Assembly: GCA_036271015.1 (NCBI GenBank)
Contig: DATBBL010000386.1
Location: 1 to 9,936 of the forward strand
Direction of reading: 5' to 3'
DNA length: 9,936 bases
DNA from: DASUAS01 sp036271015
GTDB taxonomy: Bacteria > Actinomycetota > Acidimicrobiia > IMCC26256 > DASPTH01
The notes under the pieces were generated by a model. That model did not search any database. It was not told the DNA's origin and saw only the letters and a program-made list of their open reading frames with translations. Shown here one piece after another: positions 1 through 7,183 of the stretch (positions are counted from its first letter, which is position 1; every line of letters starts with the position of its first letter). Both the position numbers and the translations under genes were made by a program.

Positions 1-1209
1 CATCGGACCGAAGGGCCCGGCGAGGAAGTTCCCGAGGTCGAGGATCTTGATGCCCTCGAGCGCGTGCGAGACCGGTCGCTTGGCGGGGCGCGCGGCGCGT
101 GCGCGGGCCGGTTCGCTCGCGAGGGCGCCGAGCACCTCGTCGGTGTGCTGCCCGACCGCGGGTTGCGGACCCTGGACGCGCGGTGTCGGCGCCGCGTGCA
201 ACCGGAAGGAGATTCCGGCCTGCCGCACGGGACCGAGCCGCGGGTCGTCGACCACCACCGACATGCCGTTGTTGATCACCTGCTCGTCCTCGAGCGCCTC
301 GTGCGCGTGCCGGACCGGCGCGATCGCGATCTCGTTGGCCCAGAACTGGTCCAGCAGGTCCTGGCGCTTCATCCGCCCGATCGCATCACGCACCAGGTCG
401 TCGAACGCCTGTGCACCGGTCGGGCTCCATTCGGGACCGGGCGCGTCGACGCCGAGGATCTCCCAGACGATGCTGCGGTCCTTGCCCCGCCCGCCGGCGA
501 AGTGCATCGAGTGCACCCACAGGCCGTCGGCGCACTCGTAGATGCTGGGACGGGGCTCGAAGCCGATCTCGAACCAGGGCTCCACCCGGTGCTCGGCGTC
601 CTGCCAGAGCTGGGTGGTGAACGACAGCACCCCCTGGTAGAGGGAGGTCTCGACCCATTGCCCGCGGCCGGTGACCTCTCGCACGTACAGCGCAGCGAGC
701 ATCCCCTCCAGCGCGAGGTACGACGCGGCGATGCTCGGCAACGGGGCGTGCAGGAAGATGGGGCCGTCGCGGAACCCGGGCTGCTCGTACTGCATGCCCG
801 ACCGGGCCTGCACCAGGAGGTCGATGGCGGGGCGGTCGGCGGCGTCGGTCGTCCGGGGGTAACCGGTCAGCGAGCAGTACACGAGCGACGGGCGCCCGGC
901 GGAGAGGGTCGCGTGGTCGAGACCGCGGTCGGCGAGGTACCCGGGCGTGAAGCTCTCGACCAGCACGTCGGCGGTGTCGACCAGCTCGAGGAGGCGATCG
1001 CGATCCGCCGGTGCGCCGAGGTCGAGCACGACGCTGCGCTTGCCCCGGTTGGTCACGACGGACCCGACGTACGAACGGTTCGGGTCGCCGCCGGGCGGTT
1101 CGACCTTGACCACGTCGGCGCCGTGATCGCCGAGCACCATGGTCGCGAGCGGTCCCGCGAGTCCGGTGGTCAGATCGACGATCCTGAGCCCTTCGAGCGC
1201 GCCGGGCAT
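1..1209 (-). CDS. Tandem-domain CaiB/BaiF family III CoA-transferase (C-terminal part outside window)
   Basis: Family III CoA-transferases move CoA between carboxylic acids, or epimerise acyl-CoAs, in the cytoplasm. The reading frame is open for 403 codons to the window edge. Residues 5-40 carry the family's N-terminal pattern (LEGLRIVDLTTGLAGP, then GDHGADVVKVEPPGGD), and residues 181-194 read GRGQWVETSLYQGV. A second copy of the N-terminal pattern starts near residue 384 (LEGIKILDLGNFLAGP), so this is the two-domain form, usually about 800 residues, with only the first domain complete here. In the first domain the position that is normally the catalytic Asp (as in formyl-CoA transferase) is Glu187 (codon 649-651). 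The ATG at 1207-1209 is preceded by a perfect AGGAGG (1213-1218). It lies 80 nt downstream of the OB-fold/thiolase gene on the same strand, so the two are probably one operon for acyl-CoA activation and cleavage. The substrate is unknown. Confidence 0.9.
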   Translation of the reverse strand, partial: MPGALEGLRIVDLTTGLAGPLATMVLGDHGADVVKVEPPGGDPNRSYVGSVVTNRGKRSVVLDLGAPADRDRLLELVDTADVLVESFTPGYLADRGLDHATLSAGRPSLVYCSLTGYPRTTDAADRPAIDLLVQARSGMQYEQPGFRDGPIFLHAPLPSIAASYLALEGMLAALYVREVTGRGQWVETSLYQGVLSFTTQLWQDAEHRVEPWFEIGFEPRPSIYECADGLWVHSMHFAGGRGKDRSIVWEILGVDAPGPEWSPTGAQAFDDLVRDAIGRMKRQDLLDQFWANEIAIAPVRHAHEALEDEQVINNGMSVVVDDPRLGPVRQAGISFRLHAAPTPRVQGPQPAVGQHTDEVLGALASEPARARAARPAKRPVSHALEGIKILDLGNFLAGPFGPM

Positions 1210-1289
1210 CGAACCTCCTGGCGTTCAGCCGTCGGACGACATTGCCAGATGGTGGACTCGGCGCGCACGCCCGCCGCCACGGGGCGCGG

Positions 1290-2975
1290 TCAACGGGCGA
1301 CGGTGAAGAGGAAGCACCCGCCCGGCGTACCGCCGCCGCTGCTCACGACCGCGGTCTCGGCGTGGGCGACCTGCCGCTCGCCGCCGTCGCCGCGCAGCTG
1401 GGTGACCGCCTCGTGGAGGAAGCCGTACCCGTGGAGGCGGCCCGAGGACAGCTGCCCGCCGTGGGTGTTGAGCGGGAGCGAACCGTCGAGCGCGATCGCG
1501 GTGCCGCGGTCGAGGAAGTCCTTGGCCTCGCCCCAGCCGCAGAACCCGAGCGCCTCGATCCACGAGAGGCAGTTGAACGAGAAGCCGTCGTAGAGCTCGA
1601 CGAGGTCGACGTCGGCCGGCTTGAGGTCGGTGCGGGTCCAGAGGTGGGCGGCGGGACCGGTCACCTGCGGCTCGTGGTCGAGCATGCCCTGGTCCCAGCT
1701 GATCCGCTCGGTGATCTGCGTGCCCACCGCGTCGACGAGGACCGGCTTCTGCCTCATGTCGGCGGCGAGATCCTTGCGCGACACGATGATCGCGACCGAG
1801 CCGTCACACGGGACGTCGCAGTCGTAGAGGCCGAAGGGCGTGGTGATCATCCGCGCCTCCATGTAGTCGTCCATGGTGAGCGGGTCCTTGTAGATCGCCC
1901 ATGGCGTGCGGGCCGCGTTCTTGCGCGCGTTCAACGCGATCCAGCCCAGGGTCTCGCGCGTCGTGCCGTACCGGTCGAAGTGCGCCGACGCCAGCATGCC
2001 GATCCAGTTCGCGGCCGACGACGCGCCGTACGGCAGGCGCCACTGCATGTCACCGCCCACCCGGTTCGAGCCCAGCGGGACGATCGCGCTCGCGCTGCCG
2101 GGCGCGCCGCTCATCGCCGCACGCTGCCGGGCGGCGAAGGTCGCCTCCCACACGGTGCGGAAGCACAGGACGTGGTTGCACAGGCCGCCGGCCACCGCCA
2201 GCATCGCGGCGATCACCGAGCCGGCCTGGCCCGGGAGCTCCATGCCGCCGTTGATCCACGAGGGCCGCACCCGCAACACCTCTTCGAGCGCGGTGATGCC
2301 CCCCTCCGACATGCCGCCGCCGATCGCGCCACCCGGATAGGTCGAGAGGCCGTCGATGTCCTCCGGGGCGAGCCCGGCATCGGCGATGGCACGGTCGGCC
2401 GCCTCCACGGTGAGCGTGATCGGATCGAGCATGAGCCGCCGGCCAACCCGCGACATCCCGATCCCGGTGATGGCCACGTGGTCCTCGAACTTGTCGGCGC
2501 CCCTCGGCATGGGACGCGCCTCGCGCATCTTCGGGTCGGCAGCCGGGAACGGGCCCTTCTCGGGGTCGCCGCTCGGCTCGAACAGGGGGACCCACACGTC
2601 CTCGGCGGCCTCGAAGACGACTCTGACCCGCATCCCGACGTGGACGTCCTCGGCGTCGCAGTTCACGATGTTGGTGGTGAGACGGACGCGGTCGTCCTCC
2701 TCGATGGCCACGATCGCGATCACATACGGCGGGGGGAAGCTCGGGATCCACGGCTGCTCGTTGACCGTGAACCCGGCGATCACGCCGCGGCCCGACACCG
2801 CCGCCGCCTCCCACTCGGTGGAGTGGCAGAACGGGCAGACGGAGGACGGCGGGTGGCGCAGCTCCCCGCACGCCGCGCAGCGTTGGAACCGCAGCGTGCC
2901 GTCGGCGCCGGACTTCCAGAAGAACTCGTTGCTCTCGGTGAGCTCGGGCAGCAGGCGTCCACTGGCTTCGGCCAC
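1290..2975 (-). CDS. Fused zinc-ribbon/OB-fold (DUF35) and thiolase-like protein, Ltp2-like, lacking the catalytic cysteines
   Basis: 561 residues. Residues 15-135 are a DUF35-type module: a rubredoxin-like zinc ribbon (C33, C36, C47, C50) followed by an OB-fold ending near VWVPLFEP. Residues 165-561 are a thiolase/SCP2-like domain (HVAITGIGMSRVG; DLVELYDGFSF at 457-467; LNTHGGQLSSGRLHG at 502-516). The usual nucleophilic Cys region reads ELPGQAGS (246-253), and the C-terminal Cys motif reads SSGGG (545-549), so both thiolase cysteines are absent. Known relatives without these cysteines include the steroid side-chain aldolase Ltp2, which works with a separate DUF35 partner (ChsH2). Here both modules are one chain, so retro-aldol cleavage of a beta-hydroxyacyl-CoA is the favoured inference; a non-catalytic or other thiolase-fold role remains possible. 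I chose the GTG at 2973-2975: GAGGGA lies 6 nt upstream, and the protein from there begins like typical OB-fold proteins. A start at 3095 would add 40 residues without resemblance to the family. It is the first gene of the pair with the CoA-transferase. Confidence 0.88.
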   Translation of the reverse strand: MAEASGRLLPELTESNEFFWKSGADGTLRFQRCAACGELRHPPSSVCPFCHSTEWEAAAVSGRGVIAGFTVNEQPWIPSFPPPYVIAIVAIEEDDRVRLTTNIVNCDAEDVHVGMRVRVVFEAAEDVWVPLFEPSGDPEKGPFPAADPKMREARPMPRGADKFEDHVAITGIGMSRVGRRLMLDPITLTVEAADRAIADAGLAPEDIDGLSTYPGGAIGGGMSEGGITALEEVLRVRPSWINGGMELPGQAGSVIAAMLAVAGGLCNHVLCFRTVWEATFAARQRAAMSGAPGSASAIVPLGSNRVGGDMQWRLPYGASSAANWIGMLASAHFDRYGTTRETLGWIALNARKNAARTPWAIYKDPLTMDDYMEARMITTPFGLYDCDVPCDGSVAIIVSRKDLAADMRQKPVLVDAVGTQITERISWDQGMLDHEPQVTGPAAHLWTRTDLKPADVDLVELYDGFSFNCLSWIEALGFCGWGEAKDFLDRGTAIALDGSLPLNTHGGQLSSGRLHGYGFLHEAVTQLRGDGGERQVAHAETAVVSSGGGTPGGCFLFTVAR

Positions 2976-3081
2976 GATCGCTCCCTCGGTCGGCGGAGTG
3001 CGGAACCTACCGCCGTCCGGGCTCCCCGTGTCGCCCGGGTGCCTCGACGAGCGCGGGTCGACCGGGTAGCTTCCGCCCCTC
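2976..3081. promoter_or_regulatory. Divergent promoter region between the thiolase fusion and the PQQ-type gene
   Basis: This 106-nt gap separates divergent genes, so it must hold at least one promoter. For the plus-strand gene, TCGACG (3044-3049), a 17-nt spacer and TAGCTT (3067-3072) resemble -35/-10 elements. The ATG at 3082 is only 9 nt past the -10 and has no Shine-Dalgarno sequence, which suggests an almost leaderless transcript. For the minus-strand gene, TAGGTT (complement of 3004-3009) is a possible -10 that would give a short leader containing the GAGGGA ribosome site. These are eye matches to weak consensus sequences; no operator is evident. Confidence 0.35.
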
Positions 3082-4629
3082 ATGCGTGACGGCACCAGTC
3101 GCGGGCGTCGGCCGCGGGCGATGGTCGCGGCGGCGACCGTCGTGCTCGTCGGGATCGGCGCGAGCGGCGTGCGGGCGGCGGCACCCGCGACCTCGAGCGG
3201 GGCGGCGGCGGCTCGTCAGTCCCCGTCGACGGCCGGGTGGCCCATGGCCGGACAGAACTACGACAACGCCCGGGCGGCCGTCGGGAGCCGGATCACGAGC
3301 GCGAACGTCGACCGGCTGCAGGAGGCGTTCGCGGCCGAGGTGCCAGGGGCCGCCACGTTCTCGACCGCGGCGGTGGTCGTCGACGGCACCGTGTACGTCC
3401 AGGGCGGTTCCGGCGTCGTCGTCGCGATCGACGCCGACACCGGCACGAAGCGCTGGACCAGCGCGGCGAGCGGTTTCAACGTCGGGCCCTTCGGCGTCGC
3501 GGTGGCCGATGGTCGGGTCATGGCCGACGCGGGATCGAACGCGGTGCTGGCCCTCGACCAGAACACCGGGAAGGAGTTGTGGCGCACGAAGTTGGCGACC
3601 ACGGCGACGCTGGGCGTCGACATCCAGCCGACCGTGTTCGACGGGCTGGTGTTCGCATCGACCGTGCCGGTGAGCGTCGACGGCATCTTCACCCCCGGCG
3701 ATCGCGGCGTGCTCTACGCGCTCGATGCCGCGACGGGCGTGGTGCGCTGGTCGTTCGACACGGTGAAGGGTGGCGATCTCTGGGGTCACCCCGAGGTCAA
3801 CTCCGGAGGTGGCGCGTGGTACACGCCGGCCGTCGACCCCGCGCGACGCACCGTGTACTTCGGGACCGCCAACCCTGCACCCTTCGTCGGCACCGCCGAG
3901 TACCCGAACGGCACGAGTCGTCCGGGTGCCAACCTCTACTCCGACTCGATCCTCGCGCTCGACGTCGACACCGGCGCGCTGCGCTGGTACCACCAGGTGA
4001 CCGCGCACGACCTCTACGACCGCGACCAGGTCCACGCCCTCATCGTCCGGCCCCGCAAGGGTCGAGCGATCGTGGTCAGCGCGGGCAAGTCGGGCGTGGT
4101 GGTCGGGCTCGATCCCGTCACCGGGCGCGTCATCTGGCAGCGCGCGGTCGGGGTCCATCGCCACGACACCGAGCGTTCGCTGACCGCCCCCACCGACGTC
4201 TGGCCCGGGACGTACGGCGGGATCCTGACCCCGCCGGCCGCCGCCGACGGCGTGGTCTACGTCGCGACCGTCAACGCGCCGTCGACGCTCCCGCCCGACA
4301 AGCCGTCTTACTTTGGTGGTCAACTGGGCACGCACGACGGCGAGGTCGTCGCCATCCGCGCGCAGACGGGCAAGGTGGTGTGGGACACCAAGGTCCCCGG
4401 CGACCCGCTCGGCGGTGCCACGGTGGTGAACGATCTCGTCCTCACCGCGCTCCTCGACGGCACAGTCGTCGCGCTGGACCGCGGCACCGGCGCGATCGTC
4501 TGGAAGTACCAGGCGCGCGGGACCATCAACGGTTGGCTCGCCGCGGTCGGCGACACCCTCTACATCCCCGTCGGCGGAGCCAATCCGCCGCAGCTGCTCG
4601 CGCTCCGCCTGCCGTCGAAGACGGGGTGA
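3082..4629 (+). CDS. Secreted PQQ-type beta-propeller protein (quinoprotein alcohol dehydrogenase-like)
   Basis: 515 residues with an Arg-rich N terminus (RGRRPR, 7-12), a hydrophobic stretch (about 13-29) and a likely signal-peptidase site near VRAAA (30-34), so it is probably exported. The mature part has the pyrroloquinoline-quinone propeller signature: an opening GWPMAGQNYDNAR (52-64) and at least seven D-x-x-T-G-x-x-x-W type blade motifs (near 117, 159, 215, 294, 344, 427 and 466). TPAVDPARRTVYFGTANPAP (248-267) and NLYSDSILALDVDTG (284-298) followed by HDLYDRDQ (309-316) match regions supplying Asn and Asp ligands around PQQ/Ca2+ in quinoprotein dehydrogenases (N264 and D310 or D313 here). 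No Cys occurs anywhere, so the vicinal disulfide and any haem c site are absent, and I cannot place the usual Glu ligand. It may oxidise an alcohol outside the membrane, or be a BamB-like non-enzymatic propeller. The ATG at 3082 is preferred over the one at 3121 because it keeps the basic n-region. Confidence 0.85.
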   Translation: MRDGTSRGRRPRAMVAAATVVLVGIGASGVRAAAPATSSGAAAARQSPSTAGWPMAGQNYDNARAAVGSRITSANVDRLQEAFAAEVPGAATFSTAAVVVDGTVYVQGGSGVVVAIDADTGTKRWTSAASGFNVGPFGVAVADGRVMADAGSNAVLALDQNTGKELWRTKLATTATLGVDIQPTVFDGLVFASTVPVSVDGIFTPGDRGVLYALDAATGVVRWSFDTVKGGDLWGHPEVNSGGGAWYTPAVDPARRTVYFGTANPAPFVGTAEYPNGTSRPGANLYSDSILALDVDTGALRWYHQVTAHDLYDRDQVHALIVRPRKGRAIVVSAGKSGVVVGLDPVTGRVIWQRAVGVHRHDTERSLTAPTDVWPGTYGGILTPPAAADGVVYVATVNAPSTLPPDKPSYFGGQLGTHDGEVVAIRAQTGKVVWDTKVPGDPLGGATVVNDLVLTALLDGTVVALDRGTGAIVWKYQARGTINGWLAAVGDTLYIPVGGANPPQLLALRLPSKTG

Positions 4630-4699
4630 CCGTCCTGCCGCTCGTCGTCGATCGGCGCGCGTACTCGTCCGGCTGACGCCGGGAAGGGAGCCGTTCCAC

Positions 4700-5590
4700 A
4701 TGCGCCTCGGCATCACGCCCCCGCTGTTCACGATGACCCCGAACGGTCACGCGCCCTGGGAGGTCGACGCGGTCTTCGACGAGGTCGTCCCCCTGATCGA
4801 AGCGGCCGATCGGCTCGGGTACGACTACGTGACGTGCAGCGAGCACGTCATCATCCCCGACGACGTCGCCGCGGTGCGTGGCGGCCGGTACTGGGACCCG
4901 CTCGCCACCTTCGGGTACCTCGCGGCACGCACCGAACGCATCCGGTTCGCCACGTACGTCCTCGTGCTCGGCTACCACCACCCGCTGGCGATCGCCAAGC
5001 GCTACGGCACGCTCGACCGCATCTCCAACGGCCGGCTGATCCTGGGCGTCGGGGTCGGCTCGCTGCAGGAGGAGTTCGAGCTCCTCGGTGCCGACTTCCC
5101 CGACCGCGGTGCGCGGGGTGACGACGCCCTGCGTGCGCTCCGGACCAGCTTCGGTCGCCGGCAGCCCGAATACCACGGCGAGTTCTACGACTACGACGGC
5201 GTGTTGGTGGATCCGTGCGGCGTCCAGCAGACGATCCCGCTCTGGATCGGCGGTCGCACCGCGCGCTCCCTGCGCCGCGCGGTCGAGCTGGCCGACGGCT
5301 GGGCGCCGTTCGGCCTCTCGATCGACGAGGAGCGCGCCCTGCTCGAACGCGCCCGCAGCACCGACAGCTGGGCCCGACGCCAGGAGGCGACCGACCTCCC
5401 GCGGTTCGAGGTGGTGCTGCCCGTCGGTCGGTTGCTCGACCCGCTCGACGACCCCGGCGCCGCGCAGCGGGCACTGGCGGCGCAGGCCGACATCGGGGCG
5501 ACGATGGTGAACGTGAGCTTCCGGCACAGCTCGCCGCAGCACTACGTCGAGCAGCTCGCGGCGCTGGTGCCGATCGCGGAGGGGGTATGA
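4700..5590 (+). CDS. LLM-class F420-dependent oxidoreductase
   Basis: 296 residues, a usual length for the bacterial luciferase-like (LLM) TIM-barrel family that uses coenzyme F420 in actinobacteria. Visible signatures are EAADRLGYDYVTCSEHV (34-50), the conserved GRLILGVGVGSLQEEFELLG (111-130), PLWIGGRTARSLRRAVELAD (180-199), and an ending HYVEQLAALV (281-290) typical of the TIGR03619-like subgroup. Such enzymes carry out two-electron hydride transfer on alcohols, enones or xenobiotics in the cytoplasm; the substrate here cannot be told. The ATG at 4700 has AAGGGAG (4683-4689) at 9 nt spacing. A small inverted repeat (CCGGC-TGAC-GCCGG, 4669-4682) sits in the 70-nt gap after the propeller gene. 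Its stop overlaps the start of the SnoaL-like gene (ATGA at 5587-5590), so those two are translationally coupled and probably serve the same pathway. Assignment to F420 rather than FMN is by family resemblance. Confidence 0.9.
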   Translation: MRLGITPPLFTMTPNGHAPWEVDAVFDEVVPLIEAADRLGYDYVTCSEHVIIPDDVAAVRGGRYWDPLATFGYLAARTERIRFATYVLVLGYHHPLAIAKRYGTLDRISNGRLILGVGVGSLQEEFELLGADFPDRGARGDDALRALRTSFGRRQPEYHGEFYDYDGVLVDPCGVQQTIPLWIGGRTARSLRRAVELADGWAPFGLSIDEERALLERARSTDSWARRQEATDLPRFEVVLPVGRLLDPLDDPGAAQRALAAQADIGATMVNVSFRHSSPQHYVEQLAALVPIAEGV

Positions 5591-6072
5591 CCATGACCGA
5601 CGACGTCGTCCAGCGGCTCGAGGCGCTGGAGGCACGCGTGCAGACGTTGGAGGACGAGCTGGCGGTGACCCGCACCATCGTCGAGTACGGGTTCGCGGTC
5701 GACACCGGCGACGCGCACGCGACGGGCGAGCTGTTCACCGAGGACGCGGTGTTCGACGTCGACGGCGGCTTGATGCAGAGCCGCGCCGACGTCGAGGCGA
5801 TGGTCCTCGGGCGGGGTCACCAGCGTCTGCTCCCGAACTGCGCGCACACCATCGGACCCGCGGCGGTGCACGTCGAGGGTGACACTGCGGTCGCGGTGGG
5901 GTACTCGCGCATCTACCACCGGCAGGCCGACGACTTCGTCCTGTTCCGCATCGGGTGCAACCGGTGGGACCTGGAGCGCGAGGCCGACGGTTGGCGCATC
6001 GCCCGGCGCACGACCCGGGTGCTCGGCTCGGAGGAGGCCCAGGCCGTGCTGGCCCAGGGGCTCCGGCGCTGA
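5587..6072 (+). CDS. SnoaL-like / NTF2-fold protein
   Basis: 161 residues. Residues 5-30 form a heptad-like helix (VVQRLEALEARVQTLEDELA), and 27-150 match the SnoaL-like cystatin/NTF2 fold: TRTIVEYGFAVDTGDAHATG (28-47), then LFTEDAVFDVDGG (49-61), a central NCAHTIGP (84-91), and an ending WDLEREADGWRIARRTTRVL (127-146) as in ring-hydroxylating-dioxygenase-small-subunit or limonene-epoxide-hydrolase-like proteins. Members are small cyclases, isomerases, hydratases or dehydratases, or non-enzymatic binding proteins, so the reaction is not predictable. The start at 5587 (ATGA overlap with the oxidoreductase) or at 5593, two codons later, is served by GGAGG at 5578-5582; spacing is 4 nt or 10 nt, so the exact start is undecided. 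Coupling to the F420 enzyme suggests consecutive steps or a shared substrate. Confidence 0.85.
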   Translation: MTMTDDVVQRLEALEARVQTLEDELAVTRTIVEYGFAVDTGDAHATGELFTEDAVFDVDGGLMQSRADVEAMVLGRGHQRLLPNCAHTIGPAAVHVEGDTAVAVGYSRIYHRQADDFVLFRIGCNRWDLEREADGWRIARRTTRVLGSEEAQAVLAQGLRR

Positions 6073-6096
6073 CCGGAGCCTGGCCCTCGCCGGTCA
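6070..6096. terminator. Candidate bidirectional hairpin at a convergent gene junction
   Basis: A perfect 7-bp inverted repeat, TGACCGG (6070-6076) and CCGGTCA (6090-6096), has a 13-nt loop and lies in the 40-nt space between the convergent SnoaL-like and serine hydrolase genes. The TGA stop of the SnoaL-like gene is inside the left arm. There is no T-tract on either strand, so this is not a canonical intrinsic terminator. The position makes a transcription-ending or 3'-protecting role plausible. Confidence 0.35.
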
Positions 6097-6112
6097 CGCG
6101 CTCGCGGCCGCT

Positions 6113-7153
6113 TCAGGCCGCCGCCTCCCACAGCATCCGGGCGAGGCGCTGCGACGCAGGGACGGCGTGCTCCGCGCCGTTCCGCTCGTCGTCGACCGCG
6201 ACGACGCCGTACGTGCCGTGCACCCGATCGATCCACGGGTAGAAGCCGAGCGCGCCGCTGCCGCTGACGACCTGGATCGCGTCGTCGGGCCCGACCACGT
6301 CGCGCCACACTCCCAGCCCGTAGGTGGGGATGCCGGTGATCTGGACCGCGGGGTCGTCGCTGGTGTCGAGCCCGGCGACCTGGTCCCGTTCGATCTCCGC
6401 GACCGACGCCGGCTGCAGCACCACGCGGCCGTCGACGGCGCCGTCGTGGGCCAGCATGCGGAGGAACCGCGCGTAGTCGCGCACGCTGGAACGGGCCGAG
6501 GCCGCGGGTGCGGGATTGCGCGTGTGCGGACGGGTGGTGCCGTCGAAGCGGGTGTGGCTCATCCCGACCGGCCGGGCGATGCGAGCTTCGAACGCGTCCT
6601 CGAACGACGTACCGCTCAACCGCTCGATCAACCGACCCGCGATCACGAAGCCCACGCCGCTGTAGTGGAACTCGGTGCCGGGTGGGGCGGCCGGGTCGCC
6701 GCCGCCGGCGATGGACCGGAGGCAGCGGGCGAGGGTGCTGGAAGGATCGCCCTCGCACGCCGCCGCGGGCAGGCCGGTGCGGTGCGAGAGGAGCTCGCGC
6801 ACGGTGATACCGGCCTTGGCGCCGTCGAAACCGGGGAGGTACTCGGACACCGGATCGTCGAGGCGCAGGCGGCCCTCGTCCACGAACGTCATCAACGTCG
6901 CCGAGGTCAGCCACTTGCTGGCCGACGCGATGGGGATGACGGTGCGCTCGTCCATGCGGCCGACCGCGTAGCGGTGGACGAGCTCGTCACCCCGGGCGAC
7001 GAGGAGGACGCCGCCCGACAGGCCGTCGTCGGCGACGCGCGTGCGCAGGGTGGCGTCGGCGGCCGCGAACGGCGAGCTCGCCTGCGCGGTCGTGGTGCCG
7101 GCGACCACGAGCGCAAGCAGGGCAGCAGCCGTCAGGGCCGCGAGACGCCGCAC
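6113..7153 (-). CDS. Secreted serine hydrolase of the beta-lactamase / DD-peptidase (class C-like, CubicO) superfamily
   Basis: 346 residues with a signal peptide (MRRLAALTAAALLALVVAGT, cleavage probably after AQA at 23-25), so export or surface action is expected. The SxxK catalytic motif is S77-A-S-K80 (IASASKWLTS). The second motif, usually Tyr-x-Asn, is Y164-S-G166 (FHYSGVGFVIAGRLIERLSG region), with Gly in place of Asn. The third motif region reads SGSGALGFYPWID (297-309) rather than KTG or HxG. Other family marks are LLSHRTGLP (121-129) and GTSFEDAFEARIARPVGMS (181-199). C133 and C144 could form a disulfide after export. Members include esterases, peptidases and beta-lactamases; the altered motifs make true beta-lactamase activity uncertain. 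The start is GTG (7151-7153) with no Shine-Dalgarno sequence. The gene lies 30 nt after the MFS gene on the same strand, so it is probably in the MarR-controlled unit, with a possible promoter of its own. Confidence 0.88.
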   Translation of the reverse strand: MRRLAALTAAALLALVVAGTTTAQASSPFAAADATLRTRVADDGLSGGVLLVARGDELVHRYAVGRMDERTVIPIASASKWLTSATLMTFVDEGRLRLDDPVSEYLPGFDGAKAGITVRELLSHRTGLPAAACEGDPSSTLARCLRSIAGGGDPAAPPGTEFHYSGVGFVIAGRLIERLSGTSFEDAFEARIARPVGMSHTRFDGTTRPHTRNPAPAASARSSVRDYARFLRMLAHDGAVDGRVVLQPASVAEIERDQVAGLDTSDDPAVQITGIPTYGLGVWRDVVGPDDAIQVVSGSGALGFYPWIDRVHGTYGVVAVDDERNGAEHAVPASQRLARMLWEAAA

Positions 7154-7160
7154 GGGGAGG

Positions 7161-7166
7161 AGGCTA
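7161..7166 (-). promoter_or_regulatory. Possible -10 box for leaderless expression of the serine hydrolase
   Basis: On the minus strand TAGCCT lies 7 nt before the GTG start, which has no Shine-Dalgarno sequence. This spacing would put the transcript start at the start codon. No convincing -35 is visible, so the alternative is read-through from the MFS gene. Confidence 0.25.
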
Positions 7167-7183
7167 CGGGGTCGGCGCGGCGA

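Noticed and set aside
64..3089. Two long overlapping plus-strand frames (64-1593 and 1242-3089) opposite the CoA-transferase and thiolase fusion
   Set aside because: Arg/Gly/Val-rich composition with no motifs, while the minus strand encodes complete recognisable domains in these stretches.
2976..3095. Upstream ATG at 3095 as start of the thiolase fusion
   Set aside because: It would add 40 residues unlike the family and overlap the divergent gene's start. The GTG at 2975 has GAGGGA at proper spacing.
3007..4731. A 574-codon minus-strand frame opposite the PQQ-type gene
   Set aside because: Composition is that of a mirror frame (Arg, Asp, His, Gly), and the plus strand has a signal peptide and regular blade motifs.
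5215..5586. Extended start for the SnoaL-like protein, fused upstream through the oxidoreductase region
   Set aside because: The upstream part is an out-of-frame Arg-rich reading of the oxidoreductase gene. The ATGA overlap with a ribosome site gives a normal start and family length.
6113..7153. Calling the hydrolase a true class C beta-lactamase
   Set aside because: SxxK is present, but Tyr-x-Asn is YSG and no KTG is visible. The sequence looks closer to general CubicO-type hydrolases.
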